Source: Scytolyngbya sp. HA4215-MV1
GTDB lineage: Bacteria > Cyanobacteriota > Cyanobacteriia > Leptolyngbyales > Leptolyngbyaceae
Length of the DNA stretch: 64,000 bases
Assembly (NCBI GenBank): GCA_019359045.1
Contig: JAHHIA010000001.1
Location: 248,001 to 312,000 of the forward strand
Direction: 5' to 3'
A program made the translations under genes and the position numbers. Under the pieces are notes generated by a model. It had not been told where the DNA came from, did no database searches, and saw nothing but the letters and a program-made list of their open reading frames with translations. Positions within the stretch are counted from its first letter, which is position 1, and the number at the start of each line of letters is the position of its first letter. Shown here in pieces: positions 7,949-16,649 of the stretch.

Positions 7949-8124
7949 AAGAGCCTCACACTAATTTTCCCGACGATGCAGCATTAGTCCGACCCAACTT
8001 CCAAGCGCTGGGGAAACGCTAATACGCACGCAGTCAATTTCACTATTCTGCACATCCTCGCCTTGGGTGAGATGAACGTTTGTCATTAAGAAATCTCGTT
8101 GACTTTCTAACTCGGTACTTAGAC

Positions 8125-8523
8125 ATGAAAAACAAAAGTGCTTTCATCGCTCTCGCTTTGGGAACTGGATTCACCCTATGCTCTCTACCAGTCGTTGCTC
8201 AGGTAAACGAACGTCTTTTAATTCAGACTGATAATGGCTGGTATCCAGCCTCCATTGTGAGCGTCTTGAATGATCGGGTTGATGTCAAACTGGACGAGAA
8301 TGGTCGGATCGAATCCGTTGCTCCAGATAAACTACGGCCCATCTACTGGGGACCGCAAAAAACGATTACCTGTAGACGCAGTGACAAGAGTGAATACCAG
8401 TTTGAGATTTCAAAACCAAGAACTGGCAATGCACCAACTGCCTATATCTATGGCAAGATTGAAGGCAACGACAAAGAAACCTATGTTCAAATTAAGGATT
8501 GCTTTGAGAAAAACCCTGAGTAA
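8125..8523 (+). CDS. Secreted protein with Tudor/SH3-like module
   Basis: The 132-residue product has a clear signal peptide (MKNKSAFIALALGTGFTLCS, cleavage after about VVAQ). The following ERLLIQTDNGWYPASIVSVL segment resembles the Tudor-like region of the CAP protein just upstream, in the same position relative to the signal. The C-terminal half has two cysteines (TCRR and KDCF) that could form a disulfide. ATG 8125 is preferred because it begins the signal peptide. I do not recognise a named family. Shared module and adjacency suggest joint function at the cell surface. Confidence 0.7.
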   Translation: MKNKSAFIALALGTGFTLCSLPVVAQVNERLLIQTDNGWYPASIVSVLNDRVDVKLDENGRIESVAPDKLRPIYWGPQKTITCRRSDKSEYQFEISKPRTGNAPTAYIYGKIEGNDKETYVQIKDCFEKNPE

Positions 8524-8599
8524 CGGCAGGAAAAGTAAGCCAGTAGATAGCCCCAATTAATTGCCAAAAAAGAGTTTGGAGCTGTACCCCAAATTTTGC

Positions 8600-8655
8600 G
8601 ATCGCCCGATCTGATGGTGGTTTGACCGACTAAACCATTGCAAGGTCGGGCGATC
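8600..8655. terminator. Nested inverted repeat
   Basis: Outer arms GATCGCCCGA (8600-8609) and TCGGGCGATC (8646-8655) enclose a second pair TGGTTT/AAACCA. It lies after the secreted-protein gene and may end its transcript, although there is no long T-run. Confidence 0.45.
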
Positions 8656-8812
8656 TTATTGAGCGTATCAATGATTGCATCACTTTCAACTCAAAGGATT
8701 GGTTGATGAAATGCAATCCGTAATCCCAAAGCAGACCCAGCCGTAGTCAAAAAAAGGATAGTACAGCATGGTTGGATAGCCACCGCGTCGAAATTGTCTC
8801 TAGGCAATTGCA

Positions 8813-9057
8813 GTCTTCCTCCAGGATGAATGTCATTTGTTGCCGTGGAAAATGGCTACATTCGTTTTGCACCGAATGACCCACAGCAGAACCCAGTTGA
8901 GGATGTGTGGTTACAGGCAAAGCGCTTCATTCGAGAGTTTTATCGTCTGTGTAAATCGTTCTGCGCTGCAAAGGCGCTATTTGAGTTTGCAACCCACTGC
9001 CAAATCTTCAAGTTCCCAAAAGTATTGATGTGTAGGTTATTTTCATCAATCAATTAG
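8813..9057 (+). pseudogene. IS630-family transposase remnant
   Basis: Two pieces of an IS630-type (Tc1/mariner-like DDE) transposase are visible in different frames. The first piece, FLQDECHLL (8816 on), carries the first catalytic Asp. The second piece, from about 8850, is IRFAPNDPQQNPVEDVWLQA followed by the usual C-terminal region. The stretch between, which normally carries the second Asp and the bulk of the catalytic core (well over 100 residues), is missing, so this is an internally deleted, frameshifted and inactive copy. A remnant of an AraC-type gene begins directly after it, suggesting the element inserted into that gene. Confidence 0.8.
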
Positions 9058-9063
9058 GATGGC

Positions 9064-9144
9064 TACATCAAACGATTACTCGGTATCACACCCAAAATGA
9101 TTCTCGAACAGGGCAAGAATCGGGAAAAAAGAGCGAGAACTTAA
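9064..9144 (+). pseudogene. AraC-family regulator 3'-end remnant
   Basis: In frame, this encodes YIKRLLGITPKMILEQGKNR and a stop. It matches the last residues of the intact AraC regulator ending at 11576 (IKRLLGVTPKMILEQRKNR), and the DNA similarity continues past the stop (ACTTAAAAGATT). The rest of the gene was lost, probably with the adjacent IS630 remnant. Confidence 0.8.
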
Positions 9145-9293
9145 AAGATTTATAAGATTGCAGTTTTTTATACTGGAACTAATTCATTCTCAGATCGGCT
9201 GCAGACGCTTCTCGGCATCATCAGTTTGTCCATGCTGACTTAACATCGATTATCCGATAACTCAAGGAAATAGCTCAAGGAAGGAGAAACACC

Positions 9294-10013
9294 ATGTCAA
9301 TCACGGAAATTGCTCCTAATCTTTATCGCATTTCAACATACGTACCAAATATCAACTTACAATTCAACCAATTTCTCGTCCTGGATGATGAACCCCTCCT
9401 GTTTCATAGTGGCATGAAAGCCATGTTCCCCCTGGTACAAGATGCGGTGCAAAGCGTTGTTGATCCAACGAAAATTCGTTGGGTTGGATTTAGTCATTTC
9501 GAGGCGGATGAGTGCGGTGCACTGAATGAGTGGCTGCAATTAGCACCTGCGGCAACACCAGTTTGCAGTATGCTCGGTGCGATGGTGAGTGTGAACGACT
9601 TTGCGATTCGCGCAGCTCACGGAATGACGGATGGTGAAGTGCTGCACACCGGCAAATACCGCTTTCGGTTTCTCCAAACACCTCATGTGCCCCACTGCTG
9701 GGAGGCAGGGTTGCTCTTTGAAGAAACCCAGGGAACCCTGTTTTGCTCGGATCTATTTCACCAAAATGGCAATGTTGAGCCGTTGACTCAATCGGATGTG
9801 CTTGATCGAGTCCGCCAAACGCTGATCGAGTATCAAGCCGGTCCATTGGCAAACTACATCCCGTACACGCAGCATACCGATGCCATCTTGCAACGACTGG
9901 CTGATTTGCAGCCACACACGATCGCAACCATGCATGGTTCGGCATTTGCTGGAGATGGCGAACAGGCAATTCGAGATCTGGCGATCGTCCTGCGTGAAGT
10001 GCTTGGGCAATAG
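9294..10013 (+). CDS. MBL-fold diiron protein related to flavodiiron (ODP-like) domains
   Basis: The 239-residue protein is a stand-alone metallo-beta-lactamase fold domain. The metal motif is [10 protein letters not shown] (HxExD), the form found in flavodiiron proteins and oxygen-binding diiron proteins rather than the HxHxDH of classical hydrolases. Further ligands are in [10 protein letters not shown] (His), CSDLF (Asp) and MHGS (His). No flavodoxin or flavin reductase domain follows, so it is not a full flavodiiron protein. It may bind oxygen or NO as a sensor. An AGGAG ribosome site precedes ATG 9294. The gene sits just downstream of an AraC-type remnant, hinting at former regulation by it. 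Function inferred from fold only. Confidence 0.82.
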   Translation: MSITEIAPNLYRISTYVPNINLQFNQFLVLDDEPLLFHSGMKAMFPLVQDAVQSVVDPTKIRWVGFSHFEADECGALNEWLQLAPAATPVCSMLGAMVSVNDFAIRAAHGMTDGEVLHTGKYRFRFLQTPHVPHCWEAGLLFEETQGTLFCSDLFHQNGNVEPLTQSDVLDRVRQTLIEYQAGPLANYIPYTQHTDAILQRLADLQPHTIATMHGSAFAGDGEQAIRDLAIVLREVLGQ

Positions 10014-10147
10014 GCACTAGTGCCGCTACACGGAATTAAAAATGCAAAATTAAAAATAGCTGCTCTGTAGCCTTTTCCAAGGATTTTGAAGAGTAGCTAG
10101 ATTGACGCCGTAATAGACTGGTCACTCTAAAAATGGAATGAAAACCC

Positions 10148-10515
10148 ATGGTGACCCTTTATCATCATCCCCTTTCTACTAACTCCCGCCGAGTTTGGAT
10201 TATCTTGCTCAAGAAAAACTTTCCCTTTGAATTCATCCCACTCAAATTGGATGGCGACCAGTTTTAACCGGGATTTCTAGCGCTCAATCCATTTCATCCA
10301 CTGGGCGAACCCCCTTATTTTGGCGGTGAGAGCTTAGGCTTGGCAGATGTTACAGCGAGTCCTGGCGCGCTGACCTGCCATTATCTTGATGTTTCATTGA
10401 AAAAATTGATCAATTTACAGCTTGGTGTGAACGCTTAAAGCAACGTTCAGCCTGACAGATCACAGAGCCGAGCATTGAGACGATCGCTGCCTTCAAGCAA
10501 ACACAGAACTATTAA
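10148..10515 (+). pseudogene. Glutathione S-transferase pseudogene
   Basis: From ATG 10148 the frame reads VTLYHHPLSTNSRRVWI, a GST thioredoxin-fold N-terminus, through IPLKLDGDQF and then a TAA stop. The family sequence resumes at once (FLALNPFH), jumps over a deletion to PPYFGGES and LADVTASP, and ends near ITEPS..ETIAAFKQ with stops and frameshifts in between. The middle part (GSH-site cis-Pro region and first C-terminal helices) is missing. The ends match a theta/phi-like GST of ~200 residues reduced to ~120 codons. Not functional. Confidence 0.75.
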
Positions 10516-10537
10516 GTTGAAATATACTGATTCATCG

Positions 10538-10582
10538 CAGAGTGAACTAAACGCCTCAAGATGAGGCGTTTAGTTCACTCTG
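10538..10582. promoter_or_regulatory. Perfect 21-bp palindrome upstream of AraC gene
   Basis: The left arm 10538-10558 pairs perfectly with 10562-10582 around a 3-base loop. It lies about 100 bases upstream of the AraC start codon, in the likely promoter or leader. There is no T-run, so it is not an ordinary terminator. It may be an operator, a terminal piece of a small mobile repeat, or a transcript hairpin. Confidence 0.55.
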
Positions 10583-10679
10583 ATTGAGAGGATGTAAAAG
10601 AAAGACAATCACCCTAACTGGCGATGTTTATGAATCTCTGAACATCCATAATTTGAGTGTTTTGAACGGTAAATGTACC

Positions 10680-11576
10680 ATGCCGTCTCACACACCGTCA
10701 ATAGCACATCCTTTAGCGAAGATACCCAAATTGTATCCTCGCCCACCCTTGTTAAGCAGTTTGACAACGTCATGGCAAACGATTGCGATGGGCTATATGC
10801 ATCAACCTGCCTATGAGTTTTCCGATGTTTGCATTCCGTGGCATGGCGTTACGATCTTGACAACGCCCGGTGTCACAGAGCGTACTCTTGATGGCATCTC
10901 CAGAATTGACTCAGCTAGCCCTGGAGATATTATTTTGCTTCCGGCTGGAATCAGTCATAGTGCTCGTAAATTGAGTAGCGGAGAAATGATCTTAATTGGG
11001 CTAGCTCCTACTCTATTTGCTCGTGCCATTGACGATGCGATTAATTTCAAACCAACCGAGCTAATCCCCCAATTCGCAACGCCTGATCCGTTGGTGTATC
11101 AGCTGGGGTTGTCCCTCAAAACTGCTCTTGAACAAAATTCGACTGGCAGTCGCTTGTATGCAGAAACCGCAGCCGCCATGCTATCGGTACACTTACTCCA
11201 ATACTATGGTCAACAAAAACTAGAATTCAAAGATTACACCAACGGTTTACCTCGATCTACGTTACATCAAGTGATTGATTATATTTATGCCAATCTCGAT
11301 CAAGAGTTGGGATTGTCGAATTTAGCCGCGATCGCAAACCTGAGTCCACACTACTTCACGCGATTATTCAAACAATCTACCGGACAAACTCCTCATCAAT
11401 TTGTAATTCGCTGTCGAGTCGAACAGGCAAAAGTTTTACTATTAAACGGGAAAGGCTCGATCTCAGACATTGCTCAACAAGTGGGATTTGCCAATCAAGC
11501 GCATTTGAATGTGCATATCAAACGCCTGCTCGGTGTCACACCCAAAATGATTCTCGAACAGCGCAAGAATCGATAA
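10680..11576 (+). CDS. AraC-family transcriptional regulator
   Basis: The protein is about 298 residues. The N-terminal ~160 residues form a cupin-like sensor region (WHGVTILTTPGVTERTLDG, PGDIILLPAGISHSARK). The C-terminal ~100 residues are two AraC-type helix-turn-helix motifs: LGLSNLAAIANLSPHYFTRL and SISDIAQQVGFANQAHLNVH, followed by the family signature LGVTPKMILE. ATG 10680 is taken as start; the frame extends upstream only with weak alternative codons. The ligand and targets are unknown. Remnants of paralogous 3' ends occur at 9064 and 12669, so this gene is the survivor of a small duplicated family. The downstream secreted-protein gene may be a target. Confidence 0.88.
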   Translation: MPSHTPSIAHPLAKIPKLYPRPPLLSSLTTSWQTIAMGYMHQPAYEFSDVCIPWHGVTILTTPGVTERTLDGISRIDSASPGDIILLPAGISHSARKLSSGEMILIGLAPTLFARAIDDAINFKPTELIPQFATPDPLVYQLGLSLKTALEQNSTGSRLYAETAAAMLSVHLLQYYGQQKLEFKDYTNGLPRSTLHQVIDYIYANLDQELGLSNLAAIANLSPHYFTRLFKQSTGQTPHQFVIRCRVEQAKVLLLNGKGSISDIAQQVGFANQAHLNVHIKRLLGVTPKMILEQRKNR

Positions 11577-11677
11577 AAAATGGCAAGAACTTAAAAGATT
11601 CATACAGGCAAAGCTGACTATGCTAGGGCTAGTTTTGTCCTCAAAGGACAACATGAAAGTTCAAGCAAGTATTTACC

Positions 11678-12160
11678 ATGGCTATTCAATCTAAATTCAT
11701 GCCGAAATTTGATCGGTTAGCGGCTCTACTGCTTGCTGGGTGTTTAGCGAGTTGTGTAGGTCTACCGACTTCCTATGCCCAATCTACGGTTCGCAACAGC
11801 CCTACTCCGCTAACCACAACCACCCTCTCCGGTCGTGGGCTAGAGGGGAAAAATCAAACTTACTACTACCAGGTTACCGCCAAACCGGGCGAAATGAAGA
11901 TTACTTTAGATCTTCACGCTGACGATCGCAATGGTAATAGTATTACAACGGAAATTAGCGTGCAAACTCCCGATGGGAATGAGTTGGACTCTATTTCTGG
12001 TTTCGCCACTCAAGGGGAATCATCCCACACCGTCAAAAATATCCAGTTCACATCCCAAACTCCAATAATCCTAGTATTGAACCTAACTGGAGGCAGTACC
12101 GCAGGTTATGACTATGGAATTAAAATCGATGGTCAGTGGTTGGAACGAATACAGACTTAA
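11678..12160 (+). CDS. Exported protein of unknown function
   Basis: The 160-residue product has an N-terminal export signal with hydrophobic core LAALLLAGCLASCVGLP. The LAGC or LASC cysteine could be a lipobox, otherwise cleavage is near SYAQ. The mature part is beta-rich (YYYQVTAKPGEMKITLDLHA, IILVLNLTGGST) and resembles the small jelly-roll shape of bacterial pre-peptidase C-terminal-like domains, but no motif is decisive. It follows the AraC gene by about 100 bases in the same direction. Function not recognised. Confidence 0.65.
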   Translation: MAIQSKFMPKFDRLAALLLAGCLASCVGLPTSYAQSTVRNSPTPLTTTTLSGRGLEGKNQTYYYQVTAKPGEMKITLDLHADDRNGNSITTEISVQTPDGNELDSISGFATQGESSHTVKNIQFTSQTPIILVLNLTGGSTAGYDYGIKIDGQWLERIQT

Positions 12161-12265
12161 TTCTTTCGACGACGGTTGAGTGTGGCTTATCGCTAATAGA
12201 TCGCTCACTTTACCGAAATTCAGAAAGGTTTTAGCACAACGGCAGTGGAGATCGAGCATCAAAAT

Positions 12266-12634
12266 ATGAAAGTGTATGCCATAGACCACGTTCAACTTGC
12301 AATTCCCCCCAGTGGTGAGGATTTAGCAAGGGCATTTTACGGAGAAATTCTTGGACTTAGAGAAAAGCCAAAGCCTGAGCATTTGGTCAACCGAGGAGGC
12401 ATCTGGTTTGAGCAGGATGGCTTAAAGCTTCACTTGGGCATCGATCTCGATTTTTGCCCAGCCAAGAAAGCCCATCCTGGTTTGTTAGTTGAAGATTTGG
12501 ATGAGGTAATCAATCAATGCAAACAATTTGGATACGAAGTTGTAGTTAGTGAAGAGGTTGAAAACTACCGACAAGTTTATGTGACCGACCCATTTGGTAA
12601 TCGCATCGAGTTGCTGGAGTTGATCGATACGTGA
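12266..12634 (+). CDS. VOC-family (glyoxalase/dioxygenase-like) protein
   Basis: The 122-residue protein has the vicinal oxygen chelate pattern: IDHVQLAIP with the first metal His, AFYGEILGLRE, the LKLHLGID strand, and the closing VTDPFGNRIELLEL with the final Glu ligand. This is one beta-alpha-beta-beta-beta pair, expected to dimerise. Members include glyoxalase I-like enzymes, fosfomycin/bleomycin resistance proteins and dioxygenases; substrate cannot be read from sequence. ATG 12266 starts the family N-terminus; an in-frame GTG at 12245 would add seven residues. Neither has a strong ribosome site. Confidence 0.85.
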   Translation: MKVYAIDHVQLAIPPSGEDLARAFYGEILGLREKPKPEHLVNRGGIWFEQDGLKLHLGIDLDFCPAKKAHPGLLVEDLDEVINQCKQFGYEVVVSEEVENYRQVYVTDPFGNRIELLELIDT

Positions 12635-12668
12635 TCGCGGAACCTTAAATGCTTGGACCAATAAGGAG

Positions 12669-12750
12669 AGTAGCGACTCCTGGATATCATACCCAAACAA
12701 ATTCTCGAAAACACAAGAATTGAGAAAAAATAGCGCAAATCTAAGAGATC
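12669..12750 (+). pseudogene. Second, decayed AraC-family 3'-end remnant
   Basis: The DNA here (CGACTCCTGGATATCATACC, then CAAATTCTCGAAAACACAAG and GAGAAAAAATAGC) aligns with the end of the AraC gene and the bases after its stop (11523-11600). The frame is destroyed. It precedes the GNAT gene, as the other copies precede the MBL gene and the secreted-protein gene. Confidence 0.6.
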
Positions 12751-12877
12751 AACGCTAGTTAAACTTTCTAGGCTGAGGGTCATTTATCTGTAACCCCTCA
12801 TCAGGAGGTGAACATGACAGTAGCCCTGCATTATTTCTTAGATAGCAGGGAATATCCATTCTTGGGGAGACAGATGA

Positions 12878-13336
12878 ATGAGACAAGCGATCCCAAACGA
12901 CATCGACACACTCGTCAACCTAATGACTGAGTTCTATGCAGAATCTGACTATGAACTTGATCGCCCGATGGCGGAAAAGGCGTTTGCTGCCATTCTTGCC
13001 GACCAGCGTCTTGGCTATGTTTGGATGATTGATGAGCAAGGAAAGGATGTTGGATACGTTGTTTTGACGCTCAGATTTGGTATGGAGTATGGCGGATTGA
13101 TGGCGTGCCTCGATGATCTATTCGTCGTTCCGCAAAGTCGCAACAGAGGGTTGAGTACGGCTGCTCTGTTCCAAGTCCACGACTTCTGCAAAAGTCTTGG
13201 AGTTCGGGCATTAACGGTTGAGGTCAGTTATAGCAACGGCTCTGCACAGACGGTCTATCGTCGCCTTGGTTTGACAGAAGTTCCAGACCGTCAATTATTG
13301 GCACTGGCGCTTACGAGTCCTGCACATGTCGGTTAA
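12878..13336 (+). CDS. GNAT-family N-acetyltransferase
   Basis: The 152-residue protein has the GNAT fold. It starts MRQAIPNDIDTLVNLMTEFY, has the central strand LDDLFVVPQSRNRGLSTAAL with the R/Q-x-x-G-x-G/A acetyl-CoA loop in slightly altered form (SRNRGLST), and ends with the NGSAQTVYRRLGLTEV strand-helix. It transfers an acetyl group from acetyl-CoA to an amine; the substrate is unknown. An ATG 4 bases upstream is in another frame. The gene follows an AraC-type remnant and precedes an O-methyltransferase gene. Confidence 0.85.
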   Translation: MRQAIPNDIDTLVNLMTEFYAESDYELDRPMAEKAFAAILADQRLGYVWMIDEQGKDVGYVVLTLRFGMEYGGLMACLDDLFVVPQSRNRGLSTAALFQVHDFCKSLGVRALTVEVSYSNGSAQTVYRRLGLTEVPDRQLLALALTSPAHVG

Positions 13337-13484
13337 CTGTTCGTTGAATGGTCCCGCTTTCGGCAACAGATGCGATCGTACTGGTATTAGGCCAGACCAA
13401 GTGATTGACCGTTGGGCATTGATCATCCAACGAACACTTGCCATTCCAATCATTTAGTCCCCGATTTATTTAAGGAGAAACACC

Positions 13485-14531
13485 ATGTCGGTACAAAAAG
13501 TTCAAGCAATCGCCGCTCCTACCCAAACATCTGTTACACCGGAACGATTGATGCAATTCATGTTTGGTTTTGCCCCGACTTTAATCATCGAAACAGCCTT
13601 AAAACACCACATTTTTGACGTTCTCAATGATGTACCCAAAACGGTTGAGCAAGTTAGTCAAGATACTGGAGCATCGGTGCGCGGGCTACGGGCTGTGATG
13701 AATGCCCTGGTTGCGCTCAATCTGCTGTCCAAAGATACTGCTCAATACTATAGCCTGACTCCAGAAAGCAGCACTTTTTTAGTGAGTGCAAAACCGAGCT
13801 TTTTGGGCGGGATGCTGGGTCATGCTAGTCAATCCCTACTGCCTCCATGGTTAAATCTTACTGGAGTTGTTCAGACTGGTAAACCTGTCCACGCAGTAAA
13901 CCGAGAAGCGATCGGTGCACCTTTTTTTGAAGGCTTTGTGGAGAGTCTTTTCCCACTCAACTACCCAGCAAGCCAAGCATTGGCGGAGTCGCTAAACCTT
14001 GCCGAAACTCAGCAACCTTTTACTGTACTGGATTTAGCAGCAGGTTCGGGAGTGTGGGGCATTGGGTTGGCAAAGTTGTTACCTCAAGTCCAAGTGACTG
14101 CTGTTGATTGGGCACAAGTCATTCCGGTCACACAACGCATCGCTACACAACACGGAGTAAGGGATCAGTTTCAATTCATTGCGGGGGATTTGTTAGAAGT
14201 AGAGTTTGGCAGTGGGTATCTCGTAGCAGTATTAGGGCAAATCTTACACTCCGAAGGAGAAGCCCGTAGTCGTCAGTTGTTGGCGAAGGTGTTTGATTCA
14301 CTCGTACCGGGTGGCACCATTGCGATCGCCGAATGGATTGCGAATCATGATCGCAGTGGTCCTCTCAACGCAATGATTTTTGCCGTCAATATGCTAATCC
14401 ACACCGACCAGGGCGATACCTTTACGACTGAGGAGATGGAGGAATGGTTGCACACTGCCGGGTTTATCGATGTCCGCGCGGTAGCGGCTCCAGGTCCTTC
14501 CCCATTGCTACTTGCAACCAAGCCACATTAA
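13485..14531 (+). CDS. SAM-dependent O-methyltransferase (COMT/ASMT-like)
   Basis: The 348-residue protein combines an N-terminal winged-helix dimerisation domain (about residues 20-100) with a class I methyltransferase domain. Motif I is VLDLAAGSGVWGIGLAK, followed by the acidic residue in VTAVDWAQ and the GDLLEVEFGSGY segment. This is the Methyltransf_2 family of plant-type and bacterial secondary-metabolism O-methyltransferases. The usual catalytic His in the LHSE segment (QILHSEGEA) is visible. An AAGGAG ribosome site precedes ATG 13485. No biosynthetic cluster surrounds it, so the acceptor is unknown. Confidence 0.85.
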   Translation: MSVQKVQAIAAPTQTSVTPERLMQFMFGFAPTLIIETALKHHIFDVLNDVPKTVEQVSQDTGASVRGLRAVMNALVALNLLSKDTAQYYSLTPESSTFLVSAKPSFLGGMLGHASQSLLPPWLNLTGVVQTGKPVHAVNREAIGAPFFEGFVESLFPLNYPASQALAESLNLAETQQPFTVLDLAAGSGVWGIGLAKLLPQVQVTAVDWAQVIPVTQRIATQHGVRDQFQFIAGDLLEVEFGSGYLVAVLGQILHSEGEARSRQLLAKVFDSLVPGGTIAIAEWIANHDRSGPLNAMIFAVNMLIHTDQGDTFTTEEMEEWLHTAGFIDVRAVAAPGPSPLLLATKPH

Positions 14532-14587
14532 AGCAACAATGCCTTGCAATCTTAGAGGGCATCATTGGCAAGAACCAACGATGAATG

Positions 14588-14630
14588 AGTCTTGGTAAAT
14601 TCCCAACGCAACTGAGGATTTACCAAGACT
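14588..14630. terminator. Inverted repeat between convergent units
   Basis: A 13-bp perfect stem (AGTCTTGGTAAAT with ATTTACCAAGACT) closes a 17-base loop. It lies between the O-methyltransferase gene and the minus-strand remnant, and could stop transcription from either side. Confidence 0.6.
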
Positions 14631-14632
14631 TA

Positions 14633-14830
14633 TTATTTAGCAATGCCATGCTCAACCAGCACTGCTAATATCACGAAACTCAAACCTGATATTCCTGTCA
14701 GCGGGCGTACAATATGCCATTGCCACCATTCGTCCCTGAGGTTCATCCAGTTGGGCGGAAGTCCTGCGTATTCCCCGTCATTATCTGACAATTAATCGGT
14801 TGATTACGGAAGCGCGTGATCAATGCTGTT
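14633..14830 (-). pseudogene. Remnant of small membrane protein (DUF1772-like)
   Basis: On the minus strand a C-terminal piece reads NDGEYAGLPPNWMNLRDEWW, then HIVRPLTG and a hydrophobic helix ending in a stop at 14633. The preceding residues (VINRLIV) are in another frame. The pattern of an INR motif, a W..LR..W..WH segment and a last hydrophobic helix is that of DUF1772/anthrone oxygenase-like membrane proteins. The N-terminal membrane helices are missing. A decayed gene is the best reading. Confidence 0.5.
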
Positions 14831-14933
14831 GCAACAAACAAGCGATCTCGATAGACAAGAGAGCGACAGCCCATTGGCTATCGCTGGCGAGCAACGTTGA
14901 GGAGATCATGAGGTGTTTCACGATGGTTTCCCA

Positions 14934-16370
14934 TCAATCTCGATCGCTTTGTATCACTGCCAAAATCGCTTCTCTAGAGGTTGCACGAAACTCTTGCACA
15001 TTGACACGCCGGAGCAGCACGATCGCAAATAGCATGGCAATTCCCTGCAAGACAAACACCAGTCCGTACGCTAACACCAACTGCTTGGTCAATTGCTTGC
15101 CAAAATCCAGAACGGCTCCACCGACCACATTCGATAGCCCCCTGGATAGCGCCTGCGCCAACCCCCAGGCACCGATAAAAGTCCCTGCCGTTTCGGCTGC
15201 TGTCAGATCGAGCATGAGGGTAATCGCTCCAGTGGTCGTAATGCCAGAGGTTAGCCCAAAGAACAATAACGCCCACTGCAACAGTTTGGGGTCGGCAGTA
15301 AAGCCAGCCCAAATCACCCAGATCAGCGAAACAATAACCAACAGACAGCCCACTTTAGCCGTGTTGCGTTTACCGATGCGAGGAGTCAATAAAAAACCTG
15401 AAGAACTGATTCCAATCAGGGTGCCAGTCCCCCAAAACGCATTCAAACGTGCAGTTTCACTGATCTGCATTTTGAAAACTTCTGCCCCGTAGGCTTCCAG
15501 AATCGGGTCTTGCATAAACAGCCCCATGGTCATCGCCAGCAAAAAAGTAAAGAAATATTGAGTTTGACGACTGGCGGTGAGAATGCGCCAGGCTCGACCC
15601 AGCGTAATTTGAGATTCTTGATCGACCAGGCTGGAGCGAACCGAATAGCGAGAGTACTTTTTCTCAATATTCCAGGTCGAGATCAATGCCAATCCAAAAA
15701 CAATCAGCGGCACAACGATAAACAGGTGGTTAATGCCAGCAGCGATCACCGAGATCGGGGCATTGAGCGGAATTTTCTTCAGCAACACCCCGATCGTAAT
15801 CGCGCCAGCAATGACTCCGCCAATCAACATGGACCAATCGATCGCCACGAGTTTAGAACGGTTGTCTTCATCCGAAACATCGACCAGCAGAGTAGCAAAA
15901 GGGGTGGAACTGGCGCTCACTGCTAAGCCATACAGCCCAAATACAAAAGCCAGAAGGGCAGCCCAGCCATAGGTGCGCCCAGTCCATCCCTCGACTTGCA
16001 AACTGCTGCCCACCTGCCACATCACTTGTACTGCCAAATAGGACAAGACCGCCAAACTGCCCGCCCCAACAAGGACATACCCTGTGCGGTGCAGCCCCCA
16101 TAGCGGGCGGGTATCTGACATCTGCCCAAACCAGATCCGTGCCGGAGCGACAAATAAAGTCAGCGCCAGAATAATCGTGGCGATCGTCGCAGGCACTCCC
16201 AGTTCCCGAATCAGCACCCGGTTCAGAACGCCAAAAATCAGCACCGACATCATGCCCAACCCAATTTGGAATAGCCCCAATCGGAACATAGTGAATAGGT
16301 TGAGTTTAGGAAGATGCTGAGTTGCCGTTGCCTCTAGAAGTTGTGAATCTGAAAAATCGCCAGTAGCCAT
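14934..16370 (-). CDS. PucC/LhaA (BCD) family MFS transporter
   Basis: The 478-residue protein has about twelve hydrophobic segments. The start (LNLFTMFRLGLFQIGLGMMS, then VLIRELGVPA) and the segment PARIWFGQMSDTRPLWGLHR are typical of the BCD family, which includes PucC, LhaA and the cyanobacterial homologues. Members are linked to (bacterio)chlorophyll delivery or assembly of light-harvesting complexes and photosystem proteins. SSTPFATLLVDVSDE and the C-terminal GGAVLDFGKQ are also conserved. The start at MATGDFSDSQ gives a short cytoplasmic N-terminus. It is transcribed away from the eCIS locus. Confidence 0.9.
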   Translation of the reverse strand: MATGDFSDSQLLEATATQHLPKLNLFTMFRLGLFQIGLGMMSVLIFGVLNRVLIRELGVPATIATIILALTLFVAPARIWFGQMSDTRPLWGLHRTGYVLVGAGSLAVLSYLAVQVMWQVGSSLQVEGWTGRTYGWAALLAFVFGLYGLAVSASSTPFATLLVDVSDEDNRSKLVAIDWSMLIGGVIAGAITIGVLLKKIPLNAPISVIAAGINHLFIVVPLIVFGLALISTWNIEKKYSRYSVRSSLVDQESQITLGRAWRILTASRQTQYFFTFLLAMTMGLFMQDPILEAYGAEVFKMQISETARLNAFWGTGTLIGISSSGFLLTPRIGKRNTAKVGCLLVIVSLIWVIWAGFTADPKLLQWALLFFGLTSGITTTGAITLMLDLTAAETAGTFIGAWGLAQALSRGLSNVVGGAVLDFGKQLTKQLVLAYGLVFVLQGIAMLFAIVLLRRVNVQEFRATSREAILAVIQSDRD

Positions 16371-16649
16371 AGAACTCTACGATTGATAATTTTTTCAAAT
16401 TTTTGAATCAATTTCTTAGCAAACCAGAAATCTGCATCTAGCCCCTAAAAAAGATTGTTACTTTAACACAGGTAATCATTTCGATCATAAAGCACAGCTT
16501 TCTTAAGCTGGTGGTTTTTGCAGGCGATCGCTATCACCCTCAAGATCAAGGCTCTAGACCTCCCAGATAATTCCTAACTAAAGTCAAGTTTCGCCTGCGG
16601 GTGCCTTTCCCTAAAGTAGGGGGAGATGGGATTCCGCGATTCCTGACCT

